Below are positions 10,042 through 21,999 of a DNA stretch of 64,000 bases, piece by piece. The notes under the pieces were generated by a model. The model was not told the DNA's origin. It saw nothing but the letters and a program-made list of their open reading frames with translations, and did not search any database. Source of the DNA: Cephalotus follicularis (lineage: Eukaryota; Streptophyta; Magnoliopsida; Oxalidales; Cephalotaceae). The first letter of the stretch is position 1; every line of letters starts with the position of its first letter. The DNA lies in NCBI GenBank assembly GCA_001972305.1, contig BDDD01000174.1:62001-126000 (forward strand), written 5' to 3'. A program made the translations under genes and the position numbers.

Positions 10042-11549
10042 GCAAAATTGAGGGTGATTATTAATTTCTACTCCTAAACAAGCAAAATAACTAACTGGTA
10101 AAGAAAACGTCTTAAGCGTTGTCGCTTAAATGTAAGGCGTCGACGGTATAATCAAAAGCATTGAAAGCGTTGACGTAACTACAAAATAACACTAAAAGTG
10201 TTGACTATCTAGAGAAGCACCGCTAGTTAAGCAAATTGAATCGAAATTATGCAGGAGTTAAAACATGCAATATTGAATTAATAGAACAAGAAATAAACTA
10301 ATTACAATATGTATTATAAAATCGGTTTTAGGGTATAGAAACTCACCATCGATTATATTGAAAACTCACTTACTTGATTGCTCAAACCTTGGTAATTAAC
10401 AGTCGCTAGGTCGATACGGAGTGCGACTGTGATGACAAATCGTATGAGTAGTCATGATAGGTCTATACGGAGTGTGAGTTGATTGACAAATTGTATGAGT
10501 AGTCATGCTATGTCTATACGGAGTTTGTTTAGTGTGACAACTCGTATGAGTGGACATCCATTAATTTCATACAAGCACTATTCATTCAGCAACTTTCTTC
10601 TTCACAGACAAAGTGTATGTCGATTTTAATATGACATACAAAGTGTGGGAGATGCCGGAAAATTGAAGAACAAATCAAAAGTTCAAGGATTTTTATTAAT
10701 GGAGTTTCATCAATACATTTAATGGTTTTGTTCTAAACCTAAAAACCTTGAAAGGTTAACTAGAAAACATTGTAATAAAAATTGTTGAAAAGAAAAGAGA
10801 GAGATGGCTGTGTAAAGCTTGTCCACCCCTTAGGTTTAGCTTTTCTTTCGTTTAAATAGCCTTATAATCCGATGCATAAAAGGAAAGAAAATATAAACTA
10901 ATTATTCTAAAAGGAAAGAAAATCTAAACTAATTATTCTACTTAATGTAAATATTACAACCAGTCAAAGCGTCTAAAAATTTCCATAATTTGTCACCTAA
11001 GTCGTGCTAAGCATTGATGGGTAGAATGTGGCAGATGCGCTAAGCGTCAACGTGTAGTACGTAAATAGCAGACTTGTAATGCGCTAAGCATCGACAGTAA
11101 CATGAAAGGTGTAGGCGCTTTGCAGGTGAAATCATATTAGCCGAGCAGAGTTCCAGACCATCTTTATTAATGCAGAGCATATCTTGTAGACTAGACGACT
11201 AGCATATATAAGACAAAGAAAGCGGACTTGAGTATTGGCAAGACCAGACTTGGATGTTTGTCATACCATGATATGCTTTGAAGGTAGACTTGCAGAGAAG
11301 ACATGAAATGTTGGTCAGACCAGACTTGAAAGTTACTGAGCACCACTTTGTGGAGCACAATAAATTTGTCAGACCAGACTTGAGGTGTTAGCAATCGGGC
11401 CGACTATGAAGTGCAGTAGCAGACCAGACTTAGAGTGTTGAGTAGAGAAAACCATGAAGTACAGAATAGCAGACCAGAGAATGTAGTCTGGTGCACTTTT
11501 AAGCATCGACGCTTTTAATTAACCCGTCAGCACTTTATAGATAAGTGTC
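10042..11549 (-). repeat. Right (5') LTR of Athila-like A, second piece
   Basis: Continues the LTR after the solo LTR. It holds the family's tandem repeats (10410-10560), M1 palindromes (10095-10200 and 11035-11110), and a distal part (11185-11520) with repeated CAGACCAGACTTGRA phrases. Copia 1 interrupts it at 11550, and the rest of the LTR is not seen in the window. With the first piece it makes over 1.6 kb, longer than the 1.3 kb LTR of Athila-like 2. Confidence 0.75.
10410..10560 (-). repeat. Tandem repeats in Athila-like LTR
   Basis: Three units of about 50-57 bases, each with CGTATGAGTAGTCATG and TCTATACGGAGTGTG or close variants. The same units occur in reverse orientation at 22673-22825 and 36333-36450. 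They are subrepeats of the LTR, located in its downstream part in transcript orientation. Confidence 0.85.
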
Positions 11550-11667
11550 TGTTGACGTTTTAGTCTCAATCCTAGTTTTGATGATAACATATTTGCTTCC
11601 AACAAATTTACTTTATATGCAAGATACTTAACAATCTCACAAAAATGTAAAAAGATAGTTTCAGATG

Positions 11668-12240
11668 AAAGACATCGACGTCATTGAAGGAAGACATCGA
11701 CGCCTTTAAAGCACCAGCGGTTATAGGCAGTTATTCTTGAAAGACATCGATCTCATTCCAAAAAGACATCGATCCCTTTTAGAGAAGACATCGACATCTT
11801 TAAACCAAAAAGTTACAGGTCGATTTTAAACAAAGAAATCGATCTTTTTCAGTGAAGACATCGACCGTTTTCATCAAAGTCATCGATCCCTTCAAAAAGG
11901 CATCGATATTTTTAATGCCTCAAAGTTACAGGTTGTTTTTGAAGAAAGACATCGAGTATTTCCTACAAAGACATCGACTCCAAAGTAAAAGACATCGATC
12001 CCTTTTCAAAGACATTGATGTGTTTTTCAAGACTTCTATTTTTCCAGAAAAGACATCGATGCAGTTTGAAGACATCGATGTGTTGCTCAAATCTTCAAAG
12101 CCTGGCCACAACTCCAGAAAAGACATCAACATCATTCATAGACATCGACGTCTTTAGACAAAATTACGCCCTGAACGCTAGCAACAGCTAGTTAACTGAT
12201 GAAGACATCGACGCCTATCAAAAGACATCGACGTCTTTAC
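11668..12240. repeat. M2 palindrome array (GACATCGAYGTC)
   Basis: About 20 degenerate copies of AAAGACATCGACGTCTTT-like words in 570 bases. The left arm AAGACATCGA is usually kept and the right arm varies (CGTCTTT, TCCCTTT, CGCCTTT, TGTGTTT). Two spacers carry TTACAGGT: AGTTACAGGTCGATTTT at 11811-11827 and TTACAGGTTGTTTTT at 11926-11940. Both spacers recur in LTRs of other lineages (22151-22170 and 59900-59914). Confidence 0.9.
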
Positions 12241-12332
12241 TCCAATGGCTACATAACAGAGTTTATAGATTGTCATCAGTTTTCAATTCAAAATCCCCAT
12301 AATTTAAGCAACGGATACATGGATTGTTTTGG

Positions 12333-12342
12333 CTATATAAAG
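12333..12342 (+). promoter_or_regulatory. TATA box in copia 1 LTR
   Basis: CTATATAAAG lies about 90 bases after the last M2 palindrome and about 510 bases before the LTR end, a suitable place for the polymerase II promoter that defines the U3/R border. Confidence 0.65.
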
Positions 12343-12854
12343 GAGGGTTCAAGGCTTCAGAGATCATCAAGAAACAAAGCAATCAAGCAATCAAGCAAGC
12401 TACATTTTACAATATCAAAGTGTTCTTAAGCTTTTCCAAAAAGCCAATAGCTTTACCTTCTGAGTTTTTTCTTTCTAATTCTCTCCTGTTCTTTATTGTA
12501 ACCCAAACCTACTGAGAGGATACATTGTAAACACATTACAAACTTGTAAAAGAGGAGAGTGAATCCTCAAAAGGTCTTGAGGTCAAGATCAAGTGATTGA
12601 GTTCAACCACAAAAACTGTGAGGTGTAACGAATTGCTTCCTTTATCAATTCGAGCTAGTGGAAACTCAAGGATCTACCTTGAGAAAAGTGGACGTAGGCA
12701 AGAGTTAGCCGAACCACTCTAAAAACAGAGAATCTTTCTATCCTTACTCTCTTTACTTTAAATTTTTTTATTTGTTTTTATTTGTTAGTATATTTGTTAA
12801 TATTCAATTCACCCCCCCTCTTGTATATTGCAAGAACTCTTTTTATTATTTCAA

Positions 12855-12868
12855 TTGGTATCAGAGAG
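12855..12868 (+). promoter_or_regulatory. Primer-binding site of copia 1 (tRNA-iMet)
   Basis: TTGGTATCAGAGAG follows the LTR end by one base and matches the usual TGGTATCAGAGC complement of the initiator methionine tRNA. Confidence 0.85.
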
Positions 12869-12911
12869 GTTAAGCTTATTTCTTAATTGTTAGAGGTTAC
12901 AAAGATCCGCG

Positions 12912-13409
12912 ATGGAATTGAATATGACAAACAAAGAGAGCATGTCCATCTCAAAGCCTCCTTTCTTTGACGGTAACAACTACAGTCACTGGAAAGCAAA
13001 GATGATAATCTTCATCCAAGCGCTTGACTTCAACTTATGGGACATCATCATTGACGGCCCTGAACTCCCTGAAATTATAACAAAAGAAGGTGCCAAATCA
13101 CTTAAACCAAGAAGTCTATACACCGATGAGGATAGAAAGAAGGTACAACTTAATGCTAAGGCTAAACATGTAATAATATGTGCCCTGAATTCAAATGAAT
13201 TCAATAGAGTTTCCTCATGTGCTACCGCAAAGGAGATGTGGGATAGACTTGAGGTGACCTATGAGGGAACCAATCAGGTAAAAGATGCTAAAATAAATAT
13301 GCTAGTTAGGGAATATGAAATGTTCTCAATGAAAGGAAATGAAAATATTTCTAGTATGTTTGTACGCTTTACCAATATTATTAACTCACTGCAATCTTTG
13401 AATAAGTGC
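12912..13409 (+). pseudogene. gag N-terminal part of copia 1 (partial)
   Basis: Starts at ATG 12912 after the primer-binding site. It carries the copia gag hallmark SKPPFFDGNNYSHWKAKM near residue 15 and the segment SSCATAKEMWDRLEVTYEG further on, as in UBN2-type gag. It corresponds to the gag of copia A (34452-36331). Beyond about residue 166 the similarity stops because the element is cut off. Zinc knuckles, protease and polymerase are absent. Confidence 0.85.
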
Positions 13410-13541
13410 TACTATCTCATTTTATGACTTAGTACATATACTAAGTTGAATGGGTGAAGGGCTAAGGGTTGTCAGTTTACTAAAGGCATAGGAGATATTA
13501 AGAGAGAGACTAGCATCTCATATCCTTGGTTCTCTACATAC
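13410..13541. other. Unassigned 132-base stretch
   Basis: Sequence between the cut-off gag of copia 1 and the border of Tekay 1. It has no coding signature and matches nothing else I recognise in the window. It may be a leftover of another insertion or filler from a rearrangement. Confidence 0.5.
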
Positions 13542-14840
13542 TGTCACGCCTCGAACCATTGGAGAACCCCACGGCTCGACGTGTGACAAACCGTCCATAC
13601 GATCCATCTTTATAGATAGCATAATGCCCAAAATTACGCTAAAAATTAAAACTTTAATAAACAACCATGCATTGGACGATAACCATTCAGATACTCGCAT
13701 AAATAAATCCAAAGATTATACATAATACTTAACATAAGTCTGCAACACTACCACAAGTCGGCATGTCGATACAACCGAAATACAAAAGTCTTATACAAGG
13801 TAGATAAAAGAGAAACTGAACTGCAAATGAAGTCCTACCCTGAAGGTCTGGCCCAAACTCACTTCGAGGTGTCCTCAGCACTCGACCCTAAATGGTGTGC
13901 CCATTTCGAGAATGGGTTAGCCAACATAGCTATGTAGGCAATACTATATCCAGTGAACTGAATAGGTATATACAGATATATGCCTGGCATGTGAAATGCA
14001 TGAATGCCAATTGTAGGCAGCTTTAGTGCATCAACCAACCATAATCGGTGACATACTTAATGAGTCGTAACCACATAAATTACCTTAGGTCTATAGACAC
14101 TCCATAAATCAATTCATAACCATCCATGAGTACAAATAATCAATAAGGTCTAAGTACCACTCTACCTCTTCAGCCTGAGATATCGTAGCCAAGCGGAGCT
14201 GAGATAACACTAACCATATCAACCATACCATAACGCTAGTCCCCATAGGTTCTAGCCCATAATATATTTTCATTAGTCCATCTAATACTGTGTTCCCTTA
14301 GGTCCATCCACAATGCGTTATTCCCAAAGTTCCACCCCTAAAGCGGTGTTCCCATAGTCCATTCAACTTTCATACGATGTGGTCTAAAACCCCTAACCTT
14401 CATGACGGAACGAAAATTATAAATGGGTTATCTCGTCATGTCTCAAACAATATCAAACCATTAAACCATAACCATACAACCATTTACAGAATACGGAACT
14501 AACCATAAAGGATCACGCAGGATTCATCTGTCAAAACCATTTCCATAACCGTTTCCATAACAATTTCTTGGTCCCTATCGAAGTTAATAAAACAATGGAA
14601 ATAAGGTCCAACTAGGATATTCGCGTCCAAACATCCTAAATAAACGAACCTAGCCATTTATTGAAAACCTCATTGAAATTCATTTTGAAGATTAATTAAA
14701 GGATCAATTGTGTTTAAAAAGGTGGTTCACACAGGTTACACGGACCTATGGAACCCTCCTATGGAACCCATTTGAAGATAAAAGAGTTTGGGGTTGAAAA
14801 GATGACGAAAATATAGCATTTTGTATAAAATAAGGGTTAA

Positions 14841-14965
14841 CAAAACGCCGACACTTTACACAAAGCGTCGACAGTTAGGGTTTTAGGCCAAAGCGTTGAC
14901 AGTTTAGAGTTTTACAACAAAAACGTCGACGCTTTAAACATAAGCGCCGAAGGTTTGACAGTCTA
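14841..14965. repeat. M1 palindrome cluster in Tekay 1 LTR
   Basis: Six degenerate copies of AAGCGTCGACGCTT or AAGCGTCGACAGTT: ACGCCGACACTTT, AAGCGTCGACAGTT, AAGCGTTGACAGTTT, AACGTCGACGCTTT, AAGCGCCGAAGGTTT. The counterpart in the right LTR is at 36949-37045 with fewer clear copies. Confidence 0.85.
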
Positions 14966-15419
14966 GACATAGATGCCAGGCTATCAATAGTTGGGAAATC
15001 GATCCAAATTTCCTTTAAACCATTTAAAACTCGATCCAAAGGAAGCTATAAGCCCCATTGGTCGATTTCAACTGAAAAACAGCTTCAAAACATTGAAATC
15101 AACACCCATAGACCCACAATCAAGAGAGAAAGGAGATTGGGTCTAAATGTCCCAAAACTCACCAATCTCTCTCTGATTTCCATTTTAATCCGTAATAACA
15201 ATCACCTTAACTCATCCATGTAACTCGTATATATCAATCCATAACCATACCATCATGGAAATCGATACAATGTGAAAGTTCAAAGCATATATGTAGAACC
15301 TACCTAAAACTGTTGAAAACGAAGAACGGACGGGATTTGTCGTTGAATCATTGTTCTGATCCTTCCTTCAAATTCAAAACTATGCCACGAATCCAATCAG
15401 TCATTCCTTGATCAATTCT

Positions 15420-15420
15420 G

Positions 15421-15453
<33 letters not shown>
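15420..15453. repeat. CT microsatellite
   Basis: An uninterrupted run of about 16 CT units inside the left LTR of Tekay 1. The LTR of Tekay 2 has shorter GAGA-type runs at the matching place (37565-37605, reversed). Confidence 0.95.
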
Positions 15454-15455
<2 letters not shown>

Positions 15456-15716
15456 ACTCACACTCACATTCTCTCTTTAAGAACAAGAAGAAGAAAGAAA
15501 ATGAGAAGGAAAGGAAGAGTTAGCCTATATGTAGGCTCCGTGGGTGAAAAACTCTGAAATACTCCCTAGGCTCGATTGAACCCCTACAACTCATAAACAA
15601 CCATAAAAGTGAAAATATCATAATACCATATACATTCCCTGCCATCCATAAATACAATACCGTACAATACCATATAAATACAAACAATTATGGGAATGTA
15701 TAACTTCGGGCTTACA

Positions 15717-15732
15717 CCCTCCCCTCCTTAGA
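15717..15732 (-). promoter_or_regulatory. Polypurine tract of Tekay 1
   Basis: On the minus strand CTAAGGAGGGGAGGG directly precedes the LTR start TGTAAGCCCG. The element at 45047 has AAGGAGGGGAGGA at 50745-50757 in the same position. Confidence 0.85.
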
Positions 15733-15744
15733 GAAATCTCGTCC

Positions 15745-17190
15745 CGAGATACCCTAAGGTCAAAACAAGTGAGGGTATAACATTCTCACACATTCCTCAC
15801 ACTCCAAAGTTGCTTTCTTAAGCCCGTTATACTGCCATAATACTTTAACCAATGCGATGTTCTTGTTCCTTAACTGCTTGACTCAGCGATCTAGGATCTG
15901 AACATGTGTGTCTCCTCGAAACTCATATATGTTCTTAACCCCAATGGCTCAAACTGCGAATGAAGGATCTGCATGATACTTTCTCAGCATCAATATGTGG
16001 AAGACATTATGCACCTCTGACAAGTCTGGCGATAAGGCAAATCTGTAGGCAACTGCACCTACTCTTTCAAGGATCTCAAATGGTCCTATATACCGCGGGG
16101 CTAACTTTCCCTTCTTGTCAAACCACATAACTCCCTTGGTTTGTGAAACCTTGAGAAACACATGATATCCCACTAAGAACTCTAAGGTCTCTCCTTTGAT
16201 GGTCCGCATAACTCTTTTTTTGACTCTAGGTTGTGAGAAGTCTTTCCTTCAAAACCCTTGCTTTTACGTTCACTCTTGCACATGCTTTGGCCCCAAAAGA
16301 CTTTGCTCACCTACCTCAAACCAACAAACTAGGGTTCTACACTTTCAACCACAAAGATCCTCAAACGATGTCATTCCAATGATAGAATGATAATTTTTGC
16401 TGTATGAGAACTCCACTAAAGATAGATGCTTGTCGCAACTGCAACCCCAATCCATCACACATGCTCAAAATATGACTTCAAGAGTCTGGATTGTCCACTC
16501 AGACTGACCATCTGTCTAGGGATAAAAACCCGTACTGAAGCTTAACTAAGTACCAAAAACTGCTTGCAGTTTCTTCCAAAATCGCGAAGTAAACCGTGAG
16601 TCCCTGTCGGACACAATACTGACTGGTACTCGGCGAAGCCTAATAATCTCCTTAACATACAAGCATGCCAACCGTTCAACTGGGTAAGTCATATTGATTG
16701 CTAGAAATGTGCAGATTTCATAAAGCAATCAACGATAACACATATGGCATCACGGTTAGTCCTCGTCCTTTGTAACCCTATCACAAAATCCATCATGGTG
16801 TGCTCCCACTCCACTATGCTACTGGCAACGGATTAACCAATCTTGCTGGCCTTTGGTGTTCTGCCTTAACTTGCTAAAATCTTAAGCAGGAAGAAACATA
16901 CTCTTCTTTCTCCCTCTTCATGTCATTCCACCAGTAACTAAGCTTCAGGTCTCAGTACATCTTGGTACTCCCTAGATGTAATGAGAAACTAGAGCGACGA
17001 GCCTACGACAAAAGCTCATTCTTCAGCTCCTTACTGTTAGGAACACAAACTCTACTTTGAAACCTCAACAATCCATCACCATAAAGTGACAACTTGGGTA
17101 GCAACCCTCCTTGACCATCTGATGCAACCTTATGCAAGACTTCATCCATACCCTAAGCCTGTCTAATTCCATCCAACAACCATGGTCGTG
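15745..17190 (-). pseudogene. Integrase with C-terminal chromodomain, Tekay 1 (broken)
   Basis: Minus strand. About 16500-16730 reads as part of the integrase catalytic core (RRVPVSIVSDRDSRFTSRFW). About 15949-16209 is the integrase C-terminal region with APRYIGPFEILERVG and LSEVHNVFHI. About 15760-15940 carries a chromodomain-like segment: a VQILDR-type start, then ALVKVLWQYNG and a PHLF end. A chromodomain in this position is diagnostic of Tekay/Del chromoviruses, which use it for targeting to marked chromatin. Several breaks. Confidence 0.8.
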
Positions 17191-17191
17191 C

Positions 17192-18600
17192 CTAAATTTG
17201 AGTAACTCTCAAGCAAGCTAATCGATGACTTAAGGCATTTTCAACCGCATTAGCTTTGCCTGGATGATACTGTATCTCAAAGTTGCAGTCATTGAGTAAC
17301 TCCATCCACCTCCTTTGTCTCAGATTCAGGTCCTTTTGCGAGAAAAGATTCTTTAAAATTTTATGGTCCATGTAAACATCAAACTTGGCACCATACAAGT
17401 AATGCGTCCATTTGCGTAGTGCAAAAACAGACACTGCTAACTCTAGGTCATGAATTGGATAACTCTCCTCATGAGGCTTCAACTTCCTTGAGGCATAGGA
17501 GATCACCTTCCCATAGTGCATCAGAACATAACCCAAACCATTCCTTGATGCATCATTGTACACTACGAAGTCCTCACTGCCCCCTGGCAACGCCAAGATC
17601 GGCGCAGAAATCAAACGGTGTTTTAACTCCTGAAAACTCCCTTCACAACTATCATCCCAAATAAACCTTGTCTTTTTTTTTTGCGTCAAGCGGGTTAAAG
17701 GTATAGCTATCCGTGAGAATCCCTCGACAAAACAGTGGTAGTAAGCCACTAAGCAGAAAAAACTACGAATTTTTTTCACGCTTGTCGCACGTCTCCAATC
17801 CCTCAAAACTTCTATCTTTGTTGTGTCTATTGATAAACCGACACTGGAGATTATGTGACCAAGAAAAGCCACATCTGACAACCAAAACTCACATTTACTG
17901 AACTTGACATACAACCGATGGTCTCTCAAAACTTGCAATGCCAAGTGCAAATGTTCCTCATGCTCCTCCATAGCCCTTGAATACACCAATATATCGTCGA
18001 TAAAGACTACGATGAACTGGTCAAGATATGGATTAAACACTCTGTTCATAAGGCTCATGAATTCAACAAGGTCATTAGTCACCCCAAACGGCATTATAAT
18101 GAACTCATAGTGTCCATACCGGACTTGAAGATTGTCTTTGGAATATCTTCAGCTCTAACCCTTAGCTGATGATATCCTGATCCCAAATCCAACTTGGAGA
18201 TCACCGAAGAACCTTTCAACTGGTCAAAAAATTCATCGATATGTGATAGAGGGTACTTGTTCTTAACCGTAACCCTGTTGAACTGCCAATAGTTGATACA
18301 CATCCGAAGGGATCCATCCTTTTTCTTGACAAATAAAACTGATTCTCCCCATGGGGAAACACTTAATTTGATAAAACCTCTATCGAGCAAATCCTGCAAC
18401 TGAAGTTTCAAATCTTTCAACTTTGGGGGTGCCATATGATAAGGAGCTCTCGATATTGGTGTTGTTCCTGGTAGGATATCAATAACAAACTCTATATCCC
18501 TCTCAGGAGGTAAGGACGTCAACTCATCCAGAAAAACATTCGGATACTCACTAATAACCGGGACATCCTCCAACCTTTGTACCCATCTTCTACCGTCTGT
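17192..18600 (-). pseudogene. Reverse transcriptase and RNase H, Tekay 1 (broken)
   Basis: Minus strand. The reverse transcriptase core spans about 17900-18560: [55 protein letters not shown] and the catalytic FIDDILVYS. RNase H follows at 17230-17650 (VVYNDASRNGLG, AVSVFALRKWTHYLYG, QRRWMELLNDC, IQYHPGKAN). The order and motifs are those of Tekay gypsy elements. It is broken but long open stretches remain. Confidence 0.9.
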
Positions 18601-18679
18601 CACATGTGCTAGGTAGCCACTGCAACCCTGTGTCATAAGCCTATCAGTATGAATTGCCAATATCATCTGAACTGGCTGG

Positions 18680-19110
18680 TACTCTAAGATCCCAATAACC
18701 TGAAACTGATACTGCCTCGACATATGAAGGTCATGACCTTCCTGTAACAATCCACTTGAGCATAGTGTGTCGCTAACCAATCCATTCCTAGGCTTATATC
18801 CAACTCATCCATCGACAACAGTATTAGATCTGCTATCAAGACACGTTCGCTGATTTCTATGGACAAGGCTTACACACCCATTCGGAAAAAACAGGCTCTC
18901 CTACGGGGGTGCTAAATTCCATAACAAAAGGTAAGGGTTTGGGTTCTACGTTGACATAACATAGAAAATGAAATGCAATGTATGAGTAAGCTGAACCCAG
19001 GTCTACGAGAGTCCATGGTATATGCAAAGAGATACAAATAGTACCTCGTATAACTGAAGCGGATCCCACTGCAGCTCTCTAGTCCATAATATAAACCCTA
19101 CCCTGCAATG
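18680..19110 (-). pseudogene. Aspartic protease region, Tekay 1 (broken)
   Basis: Minus strand. The region reads TLVDLGSAYSYI at the place of the active-site loop, then STPVGEPVFSEWVCK and [27 protein letters not shown], which is the standard run from protease to the reverse transcriptase connector in Tekay elements. Identification rests on this order. Confidence 0.8.
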
Positions 19111-19299
19111 TAGATGTCGATCCCATATGCTGCTTACCACAATTTCCCCTTACTACTGAAGGTGAACTGGTACAAGGACGACCTTCATACAGCTACCCAA
19201 AACCACGGCCTTGCTGATAACCGATACTTTAGTTCTGCTGAGAATCTCCCTGGAATCAACCCAAGCTTTGACCTTGCTGATTCTTTGTACCGAACCTAT

Positions 19300-20507
19300 C
19301 ATGAGGACACTCTTTAGCCATGTGATCCGAAGCTCCACAAACCATGCACTTAATAGCCTTTCACCAACAATCATCTAATGTATGGTTAGTGTGTTGACAA
19401 TGCATGCACGGATCAAAATAAGCCTATCTACCACCACTGGAAAGTCTAGAGTGACATACCTATGTCCCTTGGTTCCTCTGCCGAGAGCCCTGCCCTCAAC
19501 TTTTCTGCTGTAAACCTCGAAGCTATCCTCTCTGTCTTGAAAAATCGGGTGGACTACTGATACTCTGCGCTGAGCCACTCTGACTTTTGTTGCTGTTTCT
19601 TGATTCATGGGATTTGTTACTGCTCTCAGAACTCCTCCCTGATTGCCAATCTAATGAACCAGACCTAGTGTTACTAGCATGAATCCTCAAGTTACATAGT
19701 TCTTCAGCCACAGACTCAGTATCTCTAGCTTTGCTAGCCAACTCAAAGAAGGACCTCAACCGTAGTGGTACTAACTTCTGTCTGATGTCTGGTCTAAGCC
19801 CACTAAGAAACTTCTTGGCTTTCCTTGCCTCTGTGCTAAGCATGTGAGGGGCAACCCTTACCAATTCCATAAACTTGGCCTCATACTGGGGCACAGTCAC
19901 GCTGCCTTGCACTAAACTGAGGAACTCGGCCTCCTTTTTGTCAACCCCGATCTCAAAAAAATACTTCTCATTGAACTCCATGACAATTAAATCCCAAGAC
20001 CTCACTATCCCCGATTCCTCCTAAGAAGAGTCAACCATTCTCCACCAACGTTCTACCTCACCCTAGAGCATGTAAGTAGCAAAAACAACCTTTTGTAAGT
20101 CTGAACACTCCAAGAACCCAAAGATTTTGTCCATTTGCATCAATCATCTCTCAGAGGCAATAGCATCAGAATCTCCCATAAAAGTTTGAGGATTTAGCTT
20201 TAGGATCCTCCCTGTGTGTAGTACGACCAACTAGTCTCTCTGGTACGTCGGCACTTTCAGCTGTTCTAGCAACTGTGGCTCGACCTGATGTAGCCACTTG
20301 GCGTTGCAATATCTCATTCATTTGGGCCATAGTGGCATACATCTCCCTTAGGAAATCCCTTTGCTCTTCTTGAGCGGGTGTAACAAACTACACTTTTGGT
20401 GCCATATTACTTCCTTCTGGTTCCTCAACACCCCTACTAGCTCTAGTGTGCTTGCTTGGTGGCCTACATTTGGCTCACCTAGCAGTTCCTCCACGACGGC
20501 CTTCCAT
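19300..20507 (-). pseudogene. gag of Tekay 1 (broken)
   Basis: Minus strand, starting near the ATG at 20505-20507. It includes SWDLIVMEFNEKYFFE and GSVTVPQYEAKFMELVRVAP with FLSGLRPDIRQKL, the retrotransposon gag core, then a serine-rich linker, and a CCHC zinc knuckle near 19305-19350 (CMVCGASDHMAKEC). It corresponds to the Tekay 2 gag at 39717-40935. Confidence 0.85.
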
Positions 20508-20651
20508 ATCTACCTTATACAAGAGAACAGGTTAGATGTTCGCTTATCTCAACAACAATTCCAAAATAAAATAAAACAATAGACAATCTTAACACGAACT
20601 CTTAATTCCAATAGCCAAGAATCATATCCTGGCATAGCCAACTTAAAGTAG

Positions 20652-20663
20652 TCTTTGATACCA
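20652..20663 (-). promoter_or_regulatory. Primer-binding site of Tekay 1
   Basis: On the minus strand TGGTATCAAAGA, a one-mismatch form of the initiator methionine tRNA complement, lies seven bases from the LTR border at 20670. Confidence 0.8.
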
Positions 20664-20669
20664 CTCAAC

Positions 20670-21791
20670 TGTGATGCCCCGAACCATGGGAGAAACCCAT
20701 GGCTCGACGCATGACAAACCATCCACACGATCCATCTTTATAGATAGCATAATACCCAAAATTACGCTATAAATTAAAACTTTAATAAACAACCATGCAG
20801 CGGACGATAACATTCAGATACATGCATAAATAAATCAAAAGATTATACATAATACTCAACATACGTTTGCAGCACTGGCACAAGCCTGTAGGTTGATACA
20901 ACTAAAATACACAAGACTTATACAAGGTAGATAAAGCAGAAAGTAAACTGCAAATGAAGTCCTGCCCTGTAGATTTGGCCCAAACTCACTTCGAGGTGTC
21001 CTCAGTACTCAACCCTAAAAGGTGAGCCCATTTTGAGAATGGGTCAGCCAACACGGATATCTAGGCAATACTATGTGCAATGAAGTGAACAGGTATATAC
21101 TGATATATGCATGTCATGTGAAATGCATGAATGCCAATTGTGGATAGCGTTAGTACATCAACCGTCCCTAATCGGTGGCATACTTAATGAGACCCAACCA
21201 TAGAAATTATCTTAGGTCTATAGACATTCCATAAATCAATCCATAACCATCCATGGGTACAAACAATCCATAAGGTCTAAGTACCACTATGCCTCTTCGG
21301 CCCGAGATAGCACCTCCACTGTCTACACACTCTCCGTGTTGTAGCTGAGCATATCTGAGATAACACTGACCACATCAACCATACCATAACGCTAGTATCC
21401 ATATGTTATAGCCCATAATATATTCCCATTAGTCCATTTAATACCGTGTTCCCATCGGTCCATCCACAATGCAGTTTTCCTGTAGATCCACCCCTAAATA
21501 GGTGTTCCCATAGTCCATGCAACTTTTATACGGTGTGGTCTAACACCCCTAACCTTCATGACGTTATGAAGATTATGAATGGGTTATCTCATCAAGTCTC
21601 AAACAATATCAAACCATGAAACCATAACCATATAACCATTTAAATGATAGGGATCTATCCATAAAGGATCACGTGGGATCCATCCGTCAAAACCATTTCC
21701 ATAACCATTTTCATAACCATTTCCATAAAAGTTTTCATAACCATTTCTTGGTCCCTATCGAAGTTAATAAAACAATGGAAAGGAGGTCCAT
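20670..21791 (-). repeat. Right (5') LTR of Tekay 1, first piece
   Basis: Starts TGTGATGCCCCGAACC and follows the left LTR base by base, with an estimated 12% divergence. It stops at TCCAT (21787-21791), where Athila-like 2 is inserted, and continues at 36713 with TCCAGCTAAGATATTCGCG, matching CAACTAGGATATTCGCG in the left LTR. Confidence 0.9.
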
Positions 21792-21999
21792 TGTTTAGCA
21801 TAAAAATGTGTTGTTTTTAATGAGTTATTTGTTATATTTTTATGCTTGGAATAGACTACTTTGGTTGTGTTACATTGATTTTCAGGTACAAGTGCCAAAT
21901 GACCAAAGTGCAAGAATACTACCCAAAAGTGTGTAAATTGGAGCTTGAAAGAGTAAAGATTGAAGAATGGACAAATTCGGCAGAAAAAGAGCCAAACGC

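Larger units (their letters stand above)
2252..11549 (-). mobile_element. Athila-like gypsy element A, non-autonomous, broken
   Basis: A minus-strand element with a left (3') LTR ending at 2646, a polypurine tract next to it, a gag-protease-tail coding region at about 3840-6780, an aspartate-tRNA-type primer-binding site at 7158-7175, and a right (5') LTR from 7182. A solo LTR (7306-10041) and copia 1 (from 11550) interrupt the right LTR, and another LTR interrupts the left one. Reverse transcriptase, RNase H and integrase are not recognisable, and the same plan is found in the copy at 21792-36712. The coding region has many breaks, so this is an old fossil. Confidence 0.85.
11550..12853 (+). 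repeat. 5' LTR of copia 1
   Basis: Runs from TGTTGACG to TTATTATTTCA, 1.3 kb. In order it has a roughly 560-base M2 palindrome array, a TATA box (12333-12342), then the R/U5 portion with CCCCCCTCTTGTATATTGCAAG close to the end. The palindrome array is thus upstream of the transcription start, where enhancers of copia elements usually lie. Confidence 0.85.
11550..13409 (+). mobile_element. Copia 1, sirevirus-type, 5' end only
   Basis: A plus-strand copia element with a complete 5' LTR (11550-12853), a methionine-tRNA primer site and the first 166 codons of gag. It is cut off near 13410, beyond which lie 132 unassigned bases and then Tekay 1. The start TGTTGACGTTTTAGTCTCAATCC and TTTTGATGATAAC closely match the LTR of copia A (reversed near 29370-29407), so the two belong to related sirevirus families. 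The site before the LTR is GTGTC; its partner copy is not visible. Confidence 0.85.
13542..15716 (-). repeat. Left (3') LTR of Tekay 1
   Basis: 2.2 kb. On the plus strand it runs from TGTCACGCC to CTTACA; read on the element's strand it starts TGTAAGCCCG and ends GTGACA. It contains an M1 palindrome cluster (14841-14965), a CT microsatellite, and a CCCATT...AATGGG stem-loop near 13900-13916. The companion LTR starts at 20670. Confidence 0.9.

Noticed and set aside
11668-12240. M2 array as a CRISPR-like repeat-spacer array
   Set aside because: Repeats are degenerate palindromes with irregular spacing inside a retrotransposon LTR of a plant; there are no cas-like genes, and spacers are shared rather than unique.
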